Assembly: GCA_964633815.1 (NCBI GenBank)
Contig: CAZWHW010000009.1
Span: 10,126 to 74,125, forward strand
DNA: 64,000 nt
Source: CALKZN01 sp964633815
GTDB lineage: Bacteria > Pseudomonadota > Gammaproteobacteria > Arenicellales > Arenicellaceae
Reading direction: 5' to 3'
Shown: positions 26,348 through 33,360 of the stretch, one piece after another
Numbering within the stretch: position 1 is the stretch's first letter
Layout of the letters: the number at the start of each line of letters is the position of its first letter
Program-made: the position numbers and the translations under genes
Notes under the pieces: generated by a model
What the model saw: the letters and a program-made list of their open reading frames with translations, nothing else
The model's database searches: none
Told to the model about the DNA's origin: nothing

Positions 26348-26385
26348 AAAAATTTTTACTAAATTTTTATTTAGTAAAAATTTTT
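26348..26385 (+). promoter_or_regulatory. Perfect AT-rich inverted repeat before the second aconitase gene
   Basis: AAAAATTTTTACTAAA (26348-26363) and its exact complement (26370-26385) enclose a 6-base loop, ending in TTTTTT. It lies 18 bases before the ATG of the second acnB. It could terminate the first acnB transcript, act as an operator or mask the Shine-Dalgarno sequence; the sequence alone does not decide. Confidence 0.55.
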
Positions 26386-26403
26386 TATTTGTGTGAGGGC
26401 ACT

Positions 26404-29205
26404 ATGAGTTTATATGAAAAGTATCTCCAAGAGATTGAAAGCCGCAAGGCTGATGGTTTAAATCCTGAACCGATTGATAGCGCTGAGCTATTAACCGAAA
26501 TCATTGAGCAAATTAAGGATGTTGACAATGAATATCGTGAAGACTCACTGAACTTTTTTATTTATAACACTTTGCCAGGCACGACCAGTGCAGCTGGAGT
26601 GAAAGCGCAGTTCTTGAAAGAAATTATTTTAGCTGAAGTTTCGATCGATGAAATCACGCCTGAATTTGCTTATGAATTATTGTCTCATATGAAAGGTGGC
26701 CCTTCAGTTGAGGTGTTATTGGATTTGGCGCTTGGTGATGATGACGATACAGCAAAATCGGCTGCCGCAGTGCTTAAGACTCAAGTGTTCTTATATGAAG
26801 CGGACACTGATCGTCTAGAAGAGGCATTCAAGGCAGGCAGCTCAGTTGCCAAAGATATTCTTGAAAGTTACGCGCAAGCTGAATTCTTCACCAAACTTCC
26901 TGATATTGAAGAAGAAATTAAAGTCATTACTTATATTGCAGGCATCGGTGATGTATCAACTGATTTATTATCACCAGGTAATCAAGCGCATTCTCGCTCT
27001 GATCGTGAATTGCATGGTAAATGCTTGATCACACCTGAAGCACAACAAGAAATTCAAACAATGAAAGAGGAGCATCCTGACAAGAAGGTGATGCTAATCG
27101 CAGAAAAAGGCACAATGGGTGTTGGTTCATCACGTATGTCAGGGGTAAATAACGTGGCATTGTGGGCGGGTGAGCAAGCAAGTCCTTATGTTCCATTTGT
27201 TAACATAGCACCAGTAGTTGCAGGCACAAATGGTATCTCGCCAATCTTTTTAACCACAGTTGGTGTGACTGGTGGTATTGGTCTTGATCTTAAAAATTGG
27301 GTCAAGAAAGTAGACGCCAACGGTAATACAGTGGTTGATGCCAACGGTGAGCCAGTGCTTGATGAAGTTTATTCAGTTGATACGGGGACTGTCTTAACTA
27401 TCAATACTAAAGAAAAGCAGCTTTATAAAGATGGCGAAGTGGTTGCGGATGTTTCTTCAGCGTTCACACCACAAAAAATTGAATTCATGAAAGCCGGCGG
27501 TTCTTATGCCATTGTTTTTGGTAAGAAACTGCAAGCTTTCGCAGCAACAACTTTAGGCATTGAAGCGCCAGCAGTTTACGCGTCATCAAAAGAAATTTCG
27601 CATGAAGGTCAAGGTCTGACTGCGGTTGAAAAAATATTCAATAAAAATGCAGTCGGTGTTAGCGACGGTAAAGTGTTGCATGCAGGCTCTGATGTTCGTG
27701 TAAATGTGGATATTGTTGGTTCGCAAGACACGACAGGTCTAATGACGTCACAAGAGCTTGAGTCAATGGCAGCAACGGTTATCTCGCCTATTGTTGACGG
27801 GGCATACCAATCTGGTTGTCATACTGCGTCTGTTTGGGACTCAAAAGCAAAAGCCAACATTCCTAAACTGATGAGCTTTATGAATAAGTTTGGGTTGATC
27901 ACAGCGCGTGATCCAAAAGGGGAATACCATGCGATGACTGACGTGATTCACAAAGTATTGAATGACATTACAGTTGATGAATGGGCGATTATTATTGGTG
28001 GTGATTCTCATACACGTATGTCTAAAGGTGTTGCATTCGGTGCGGATTCGGGCACGGTAGCCCTTGCGTTAGCAACAGGTGGCGCGAGCATGCCAATTCC
28101 TGAATCGGTGAAAGTGACTTTCAAAGGCAAAATGAAAGGCTATATGGATTTTCGCGATGTGGTTCATGCGACACAATCGCAAATGCTTAAGCAATTTGGT
28201 GGCGATAATGTTTTCCAAGGTCGTGTTATTGAAGTGCATATTGGCACATTGCTAGCTGACCAAGCTTTCACGTTCACTGACTGGACTGCAGAAATGAAAG
28301 CGAAAGCATCTATCTGTATTTCTGACGATGAGACGTTGATAGGTTCTTTGGAATTAGCGAAAAGTCGCATCCAAATTATGATCGATAAAGGCATGGATAA
28401 CGACAAGCAAGTGCTTGCAGGTCTAATCAATATTGCCGATCAGCGCATTGCCGACATCCAATCAGGCGACAAACCATCACTTCGCCCAGATAAAAATGCT
28501 AAATACTTTGCGGAAGTAGTGGTTGACCTTGACGAAATCATTGAGCCAATGATTGCTGATCCAGATGTGAACAATGATGATGTGTCAAAGCGTTATACGC
28601 ATGATGTCATTCGCCCGGTATCATATTATCAAGGCAAGCCAGTTGACTTGGGTTTTGTTGGTTCATGTATGGTTCACAAAGGCGATATGCAGATCATTGC
28701 GCAAATGCTGCGTAATGTCGAAGCACTAAAAGGCTCAGTCGAATTCAAAGCGCCTCTAGTTGTTGCTCCTCCGACGTATAATATTGTTGACGAGTTAAAG
28801 GCAGAAGGCGACTGGGAAATTTTGTCAAAATATGCAGGCTTCCAATTTGATGATGACAATCCTAAGGCAGAAGCACGTACGAAATACGACAACATTCTTT
28901 ATCTTGAGCGTCCAGGTTGTAATCTGTGCATGGGCAACCAAGAAAAAGCAGAACCGGGTGACACAGTAATTGCAACGTCAACGCGCCTTTTCCAAGGCCG
29001 TGTTGTTGGCGATTCACAGGAAAAGAAAGGCGAATCATTGCTTGGTTCGACACCAGTAGTTGTTCTATCGACTATTTTGGGTCGTTTTCCAACGATCGAA
29101 GAGTATCAAGATGCGGTTGAAGGCATTAATCTAACTGACTTCATTCCGCCTCAAGCTGCCCTAAATTCAAATCCTAACGCTTCGTTAGTGAACCGAATGG
29201 GATAA
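26404..29205 (+). CDS. Second AcnB-type aconitase, Bacteroidota-like long form
   Basis: From ATG 26404 (Shine-Dalgarno GAGGG at 26395-26399) the protein has 933 residues, about 75 longer than AcnB. Its opening (SLYEKYLQEIESRKADGLNP), DSLNFFIYNTLPGTTSAAGVKAQF and SHMKGGPSVEVLLDLALGDD are the hallmark of the AcnB form common in Bacteroidota, not the proteobacterial form next door. The swivel domain contains an insertion with VDANGNTVVDANGEPV near 305-320. Catalytic parts are complete: VGSQDTTGLMTSQE, IGGDSHTRMSKG, and cluster cysteines in GSCMVHKGDM and PGCNLCMGNQ. It probably also acts on citrate or 2-methylcitrate pathway intermediates. Transfer from Bacteroidota is inferred, not shown. Confidence 0.92.
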   Translation: MSLYEKYLQEIESRKADGLNPEPIDSAELLTEIIEQIKDVDNEYREDSLNFFIYNTLPGTTSAAGVKAQFLKEIILAEVSIDEITPEFAYELLSHMKGGPSVEVLLDLALGDDDDTAKSAAAVLKTQVFLYEADTDRLEEAFKAGSSVAKDILESYAQAEFFTKLPDIEEEIKVITYIAGIGDVSTDLLSPGNQAHSRSDRELHGKCLITPEAQQEIQTMKEEHPDKKVMLIAEKGTMGVGSSRMSGVNNVALWAGEQASPYVPFVNIAPVVAGTNGISPIFLTTVGVTGGIGLDLKNWVKKVDANGNTVVDANGEPVLDEVYSVDTGTVLTINTKEKQLYKDGEVVADVSSAFTPQKIEFMKAGGSYAIVFGKKLQAFAATTLGIEAPAVYASSKEISHEGQGLTAVEKIFNKNAVGVSDGKVLHAGSDVRVNVDIVGSQDTTGLMTSQELESMAATVISPIVDGAYQSGCHTASVWDSKAKANIPKLMSFMNKFGLITARDPKGEYHAMTDVIHKVLNDITVDEWAIIIGGDSHTRMSKGVAFGADSGTVALALATGGASMPIPESVKVTFKGKMKGYMDFRDVVHATQSQMLKQFGGDNVFQGRVIEVHIGTLLADQAFTFTDWTAEMKAKASICISDDETLIGSLELAKSRIQIMIDKGMDNDKQVLAGLINIADQRIADIQSGDKPSLRPDKNAKYFAEVVVDLDEIIEPMIADPDVNNDDVSKRYTHDVIRPVSYYQGKPVDLGFVGSCMVHKGDMQIIAQMLRNVEALKGSVEFKAPLVVAPPTYNIVDELKAEGDWEILSKYAGFQFDDDNPKAEARTKYDNILYLERPGCNLCMGNQEKAEPGDTVIATSTRLFQGRVVGDSQEKKGESLLGSTPVVVLSTILGRFPTIEEYQDAVEGINLTDFIPPQAALNSNPNASLVNRMG

Positions 29206-29234
29206 GCTTTGTTTAGCAAATCTGTTTGAATAGA

Positions 29235-29263
29235 AAAAGCCAGCAATAGTTGCTGGCTTTTTT
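29235..29263 (+). terminator. Rho-independent terminator after the second aconitase
   Basis: AGCCAGCAA (29238-29246) pairs with TTGCTGGCT (29250-29258) across a 3-base loop, flanked by an A run and a T run. Confidence 0.93.
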
Positions 29264-29265
29264 AT

Positions 29266-29320
29266 TAATGTAAGTTAAATCAATCATCGCTCAACAAGAC
29301 TACAAACCACTAAGATTGGC
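29266..29320. repeat. Left copy of the 55-base sequence flanking the gap
   Basis: These 55 bases are repeated identically at 29421-29475 on the other side of the N run. The exact 55-base length and position at both contig ends point to an assembly overlap rather than a biological repeat. Confidence 0.85.
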
Positions 29321-29420
29321 NNNNNNNNNNNNNNNNNNNNNNNNNNNNNNNNNNNNNNNNNNNNNNNNNNNNNNNNNNNNNNNNNNNNNNNNNNNNNNNN
29401 NNNNNNNNNNNNNNNNNNNN
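29321..29420. other. Assembly gap (100 N)
   Basis: Exactly 100 undetermined bases join two contigs. The identical flanks suggest the contigs actually overlap and that no sequence is missing. Confidence 0.97.
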
Positions 29421-29475
29421 TAATGTAAGTTAAATCAATCATCGCTCAACAAGACTACAAACCACTAAGATTGGC
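29421..29475. repeat. Right copy of the 55-base sequence flanking the gap
   Basis: It is identical to 29266-29320. Collapsing the two copies gives about 95 bases of continuous sequence between the terminator at 29263 and the stop codon of the TRAP binding protein. Confidence 0.85.
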
Positions 29476-29504
29476 GTAGTACTTAGATATTTAGCCGTTG
29501 ACAT

Positions 29505-30602
29505 TCAAAAACCAGTGTTATTTAAATAAGACTGATCTGAAATTCTTGTCCAAACTCTCGCTTTATCCTTGTAATTAAATAAAGATGAAACAATTTTATG
29601 AGTTAAGTCATCACCATCTTTGGTGGCTAATTCATAAATCTGATTCACGGTTGCTTTACGTAAAGCACGCATTACATCTCTTGGGAATGCACGAATTTTT
29701 ACATCAGGAAATTCAGCAAGTAAGCGATCTAAATTGTTAATACTAGAATGGTTGATAGCAATATACATATCATATGCAGCAAGACGCATAGAAATCTCTA
29801 ATACTTTTTGTAAATCTGCAGGCAAACTTTTAAACGCCTTATCATTAACTAAAAACTGCAATTCAGCGGCTGGTTCATTCCATCCAGTATAATAAAATGG
29901 AGCAATTTTATGAAAGCCAAGTCCCAAATCTAGAGAAGGTCCCACCCATTCCAAAGCATCAATTTCACCTGTATTCAAAGCACTAAAAAGACGATTAGGC
30001 GCAATATTAACAGTATCGACTCCTAAGGTAGTAATTACGTCACCTGCTAAACCAGGAATACTCATTTTCAACCCTTTTAGGTCAGCAATATTTTTTATTT
30101 CTTTGCGAAACCATCCGCCCATTTGATTGCCAGTATTACCCCCAGGAAATGACAAAAGCCCATACTTTCCATAAGCTTTTTGCATGAGTTCTAATCCACC
30201 AGCATTATAAAACCATGAGTATTGTTCTACGGCAGTCATTCCAAAAGGCAATGTCGTAAAAAACAACATATTGATATCACGATCTTTCCAGTAGTACGAC
30301 GCTGAGTGCCCCATTTGATAACCGCCACCATCTTGCACAAGTTCAAAAACACCTTGAGGTTTCTTATGCGTTTCACTAGATACAATTTCAATGACAAGTC
30401 GTCCATTAGACAATTGCTTTACATGGTCTACCATTTTCTTAACGGCATCACTAAATATCGGAAAGTCTTTTGGCCACGTCTCAGCAAGACGCCATTTGTA
30501 TGTTTGAGCAGTTTGAGCAGTTTGAGCAAAAGCTGATGAGGAAACACTAAAACTGAAAAGTAATAGTATTAATAAAGTCAAATTTTTAATTTTTTTTATC
30601 AC
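29505..30602 (-). CDS. TRAP transporter solute-binding protein (DctP/TakP-like), copy 1
   Basis: This 365-residue periplasmic protein captures a carboxylate-type ligand for a TRAP transporter. A signal peptide of about 26 residues ends at SAFA, followed by a threefold TAQ repeat encoded by 9-base tandem units. The mature protein reads YKWRLAETWPKDFPIFSDAV, GYQMGHSASYYWKDRD, FPGGNTGNQMGGWFRKEI (the ligand-carboxylate arginine region), LKGLKMSIPGLAG and EIDALEWVGPSLDLGLGF. These match the 2-oxoacid-binding TakP group. No DctQ or DctM membrane gene is nearby. A paralogue lies at 51 kb. It is divergent from an ABC solute-binding protein across a repeat-containing promoter region. Confidence 0.9.
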   Translation of the reverse strand: MIKKIKNLTLLILLLFSFSVSSSAFAQTAQTAQTYKWRLAETWPKDFPIFSDAVKKMVDHVKQLSNGRLVIEIVSSETHKKPQGVFELVQDGGGYQMGHSASYYWKDRDINMLFFTTLPFGMTAVEQYSWFYNAGGLELMQKAYGKYGLLSFPGGNTGNQMGGWFRKEIKNIADLKGLKMSIPGLAGDVITTLGVDTVNIAPNRLFSALNTGEIDALEWVGPSLDLGLGFHKIAPFYYTGWNEPAAELQFLVNDKAFKSLPADLQKVLEISMRLAAYDMYIAINHSSINNLDRLLAEFPDVKIRAFPRDVMRALRKATVNQIYELATKDGDDLTHKIVSSLFNYKDKARVWTRISDQSYLNNTGF

Positions 30603-30696
30603 TAGATTTACCTCTAAGAAACATGATAACTGTTAAATAACGATTAAAACTTTCATTTCAACATCGAATGATGTTAACTAAAATACAGAAACGCGT

Positions 30697-30754
30697 AAAT
30701 AAAGTATAGAATTGTGCAAATAAAGTATAGAATAAGTCAATAAAGTATAAAAAC
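30697..30754. repeat. Three 21-bp-phased direct repeats in a divergent promoter region
   Basis: AAATAAAGTATAGAAT occurs at 30697-30712 and identically at 30718-30733, with a degenerate third copy CAATAAAGTATAAAAA at 30739-30754. The period is 21 bases, two helical turns, so all copies face the same side of the DNA. They lie between the TRAP binding protein (leftward) and the ABC binding protein (rightward), suggesting sites for a regulator of one or both genes. Confidence 0.75.
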
Positions 30755-30865
30755 AATCAAAAGAACATTTGGTAATATTAATCAAATATTTTCGAATTGC
30801 CTTTATAAAAAAAATAAATCAAAAGGCAAACAAAGAGGTCTAAAAAATAAATCAAGGTGCAAACT

Positions 30866-32191
30866 ATGAGCTTTAAAAAACTTATTACTTTAGTGTTTAA
30901 TACTATTTTATTATCCACTTTTTCTATTGCTAGCTATGCAGCAACAACAGTTACAATAGGCACTGTTAATAATCAAGACATGATTCGTATGAAAGAGCTC
31001 TCTTCTGTGTTTGAGAGACAGAACCCTGACATTAAACTAGAATGGATCGTGTTAGATGAAAATATTTTACGGCAACGACTCACAATTGATATTGCAGTAA
31101 AGAGTGGTCGCTTCGATCTTATGACTATCGGCATGTATGAAGTGCCAATTTGGGGTGGAAATAACTGGCTCGAACCAATGAATAATTTGCCAGCTAGTTA
31201 CGATATTAATGATGTTTTTGATTCAGTGAAGAATGGTCTTTCAGCAAATGGTTTATTGTATGCGCTACCTTTCTATGGTGAAAGTTCAATGACAATGTAT
31301 CGAAAGGATTTGTTTGAAAAAGCCGGAATGACTATGCCAGCTAACCCAACTTGGGATTTCATGTATGAAGCTGCATCGAAAATACATGACCCAAAAAATG
31401 GAATATATGGAGCATGTTTACGTGGTAAAGCAGGCTGGGGAGAAAATATGGCTTTTATTACCACGATGGCTAATTCATTTGGTGCACGTTGGTTTGATGA
31501 AAAGTGGGAACCACAATTTAATACACCTGAATGGAGAAACGCATTAAGTTTTTATGTGGATTTACTGGGTAATTATGGTCCTCCGGGAGCATCTACTAAT
31601 GGCTTTAGCGAAAATCTAAGTTTAATGAATGCGGGTAGATGCGGTTTTTGGGTCGATGCGACAGTCGCAGGGAGTTTTGTAACCGACAAAAATGAAAGTA
31701 AAGTGTGGGATAAAATGGCTTTTGCTCCAGCTCCATTTAAAGTCACACAGAAAGGTTCAGGTTGGTTATGGGCGTGGTCGCTAGCTATTCCTTCAAGTTC
31801 TGACGCTAAAAAAGCTGCTAAAAAATTTGCAACTTGGGCGACTTCAAAAGAGTATTCAGAATTAGTAGCAAAAAAACATGGTATCGCCGCCATTCCGCCG
31901 GGAACACGTAAATCTACCTATGAAAATGCTAAATACTTAGATGAGGCTCCTTTTGCACAAATGACTCTCAACCAAATGTCGAATGCAAATCCACAAGACT
32001 CAACATTAAAGCCAACTCCTTATTCTGGCATTCAATTTGTTGCTATTCCAGGATTTGAATCTTTCGCAACAACTGTTGGGCAAGATTTTTCTAACGCACT
32101 CGCAAAAAAAGTTACTCTTGGAATAGCGTTATCAACTGCACAAAATCTTGTTCGACAAGAGATGATTAGACAAGGCTATATAAGAGAATAA
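30866..32191 (+). CDS. ABC transporter solute-binding protein, polyol (SmoE/MtlE) type
   Basis: The 441-residue protein starts at ATG 30866 behind the Shine-Dalgarno AAGGTG (30853-30858) and has a signal peptide ending at SYA. TVTIGTVNNQDMIRMKELSSVFERQNPDIKLEWIVL, RFDLMTIGMYEVPIWGGNNWLEPM and YGESSMTMYRKDLFEKAGM are close in pattern to the sorbitol/mannitol-binding SmoE group of family 1 solute-binding proteins. The C-terminal lobe carries WLWAWSLAIPSSS. The ligand is inferred only from this resemblance. No permease or ATPase genes accompany it in the window, so it must work with components encoded elsewhere or be an orphan. Confidence 0.88.
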   Translation: MSFKKLITLVFNTILLSTFSIASYAATTVTIGTVNNQDMIRMKELSSVFERQNPDIKLEWIVLDENILRQRLTIDIAVKSGRFDLMTIGMYEVPIWGGNNWLEPMNNLPASYDINDVFDSVKNGLSANGLLYALPFYGESSMTMYRKDLFEKAGMTMPANPTWDFMYEAASKIHDPKNGIYGACLRGKAGWGENMAFITTMANSFGARWFDEKWEPQFNTPEWRNALSFYVDLLGNYGPPGASTNGFSENLSLMNAGRCGFWVDATVAGSFVTDKNESKVWDKMAFAPAPFKVTQKGSGWLWAWSLAIPSSSDAKKAAKKFATWATSKEYSELVAKKHGIAAIPPGTRKSTYENAKYLDEAPFAQMTLNQMSNANPQDSTLKPTPYSGIQFVAIPGFESFATTVGQDFSNALAKKVTLGIALSTAQNLVRQEMIRQGYIRE

Positions 32192-32224
32192 ATTGAAGAT
32201 TTGCGCATTAAACTTAAGGAGTCA

Positions 32225-32256
32225 AACCTCTCTTTATTGATGATTAAAGAGAGGTT
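32225..32256 (+). promoter_or_regulatory. Perfect 12-bp stem-loop after the ABC binding-protein gene
   Basis: AACCTCTCTTTA (32225-32236) and its exact complement (32245-32256) enclose an 8-base loop, 34 bases after the stop codon. No T run follows, so it is more like an mRNA 3'-protecting hairpin, such as those between binding-protein and permease genes, than an intrinsic terminator. Confidence 0.55.
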
Positions 32257-32312
32257 GTAAAGTCAGGATTTTCATTTTCCATCACCAAATACATCACAGG
32301 GAGGTCTCTATT

Positions 32313-32414
32313 TTGCTAAATCAAACTAGAGTCGATATGTGTTACGGATTTATTGATGAGAATTGCAAATTATGGGACGTTATATCAAAGAAATTTAAAA
32401 ATAATGATTTTTAA
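32313..32414 (+). CDS. Possible small protein (33 aa)
   Basis: A TTG start at 32313 lies 8 bases after a full GGGAGG Shine-Dalgarno sequence (32299-32304) and opens a 33-codon frame (beginning LNQTRVDMCYGFIDEN, with two cysteines). I do not recognise the sequence. It is inside the 398-base stretch between the ABC binding protein and the Tag-like gene. The rest of that stretch holds a hairpin at 32225 and a 40-codon frame ending about 32577 without a good start. The whole region may be gene remnants. Confidence 0.2.
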   Translation: MLNQTRVDMCYGFIDENCKLWDVISKKFKNNDF

Positions 32415-32589
32415 AGCATCATTGATTTGAGTTATAAAAGGAAATTGTTCATGGAAATGATTGGTCGATATTTAGGCAATTAAATGCCCACTTTCAATCC
32501 GAGTGGACCGCAACGCATCCTTCACGAGGTGCTAAAGAATACAAATTAAATGCATGTAGTCTTAATGTTTCTTAGTTAGAATATTAATC

Positions 32590-33270
32590 ATGCCAAATAT
32601 AGATTCCTTTAATGATATTTTTGTCAAAGCTGAGCAGCTTAAAGGTGGTTATGAAGAACTGATTACCGCTTTGCCTGCATTATTAAGTGATGCGGAATTG
32701 ATGCGTTTATCGGATGCTCATTATTTTGAAAAGTTGACTCGTTGCATTTTTGTTTCTGGTTTTAGCGCTAAGGTTATACAGAATAAATGGGATGGTTTTC
32801 TTGAGGTTTTCCAAGAGTTTGATCTTGATAAATTATCAGATCTAGTTGAAGAAGATTGGCAGGCGATGGCAGAAGATACACGAATTATACGAAACAAGCG
32901 TAAGATTCAAGCAGTTCGTGATAATCTGGATATGGTAAAAAAATTATCTACCGAACATCAAGGTTTTGGGAAATTCATATTGTCATGGGGTGGTCAAAAT
33001 CAAATAGGATTGATGAAGCTATTAAATGAACAAGGCAATCAAATTGGTGACAACACAGCACAATATTTTTTGCGATATATTGGCATTGATGGCTTTATTA
33101 TGTCTCAAGATGTTTGTCAGGCGGCAATAGATGCAGGCGTTTCGATTAAAGCAAAACCTACTTCGCAAAAGGATAAACAAGCATTACAAGATGCATTTAA
33201 TTTTTGGCAGCAAGAAAGTCAGATGCCATATACCCACATCAGCAAAGTGTTGGCTTATTCGCAAGGATGA
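32590..33270 (+). CDS. DNA-3-methyladenine glycosylase I-like protein
   Basis: Tag removes 3-methyladenine from alkylated DNA. This 226-residue protein shares the HhH-type core: FEKLTRCIFVSGFSAKVIQNKWDGFLEVFQEFD corresponds to the family's F..L.LE..QAGLSW...L.K...F..AF..FD block, and TRIIRNKRKIQAVRDNL to IIRN..KI.A...NA. The N-terminal zinc-binding cysteine and histidine motif (RC.WC) of classical Tag is absent, and the product may be a divergent subfamily. No strong Shine-Dalgarno is seen before ATG 32590. It stands alone and converges on maeB. Confidence 0.7.
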   Translation: MPNIDSFNDIFVKAEQLKGGYEELITALPALLSDAELMRLSDAHYFEKLTRCIFVSGFSAKVIQNKWDGFLEVFQEFDLDKLSDLVEEDWQAMAEDTRIIRNKRKIQAVRDNLDMVKKLSTEHQGFGKFILSWGGQNQIGLMKLLNEQGNQIGDNTAQYFLRYIGIDGFIMSQDVCQAAIDAGVSIKAKPTSQKDKQALQDAFNFWQQESQMPYTHISKVLAYSQG

Positions 33271-33303
33271 ATGATAGTGTTGTGTATGGCTATTAACTAA
33301 AAA

Positions 33304-33329
33304 AGCGAGCATCAAGCTCACTTTTTTTA
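33304..33329. terminator. Bidirectional terminator between the Tag-like gene and maeB
   Basis: GAGC (33307-33310) and GCTC (33316-33319) with flanking AG/CT pairs around one mismatch form a short stem with a 5-base loop. It has an A run on the left and seven T on the right, so it could serve both convergent genes. Confidence 0.5.
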
Positions 33330-33360
33330 TTACTTTGTGAATTTTCTAAAAATAGCTACA

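Noticed and set aside
29266..29475. A biological 55-bp direct repeat or target-site duplication around an element.
   Set aside because: The repeats stop exactly at the N run, and their length matches an assembly k-mer, so an assembly artefact is far more likely.
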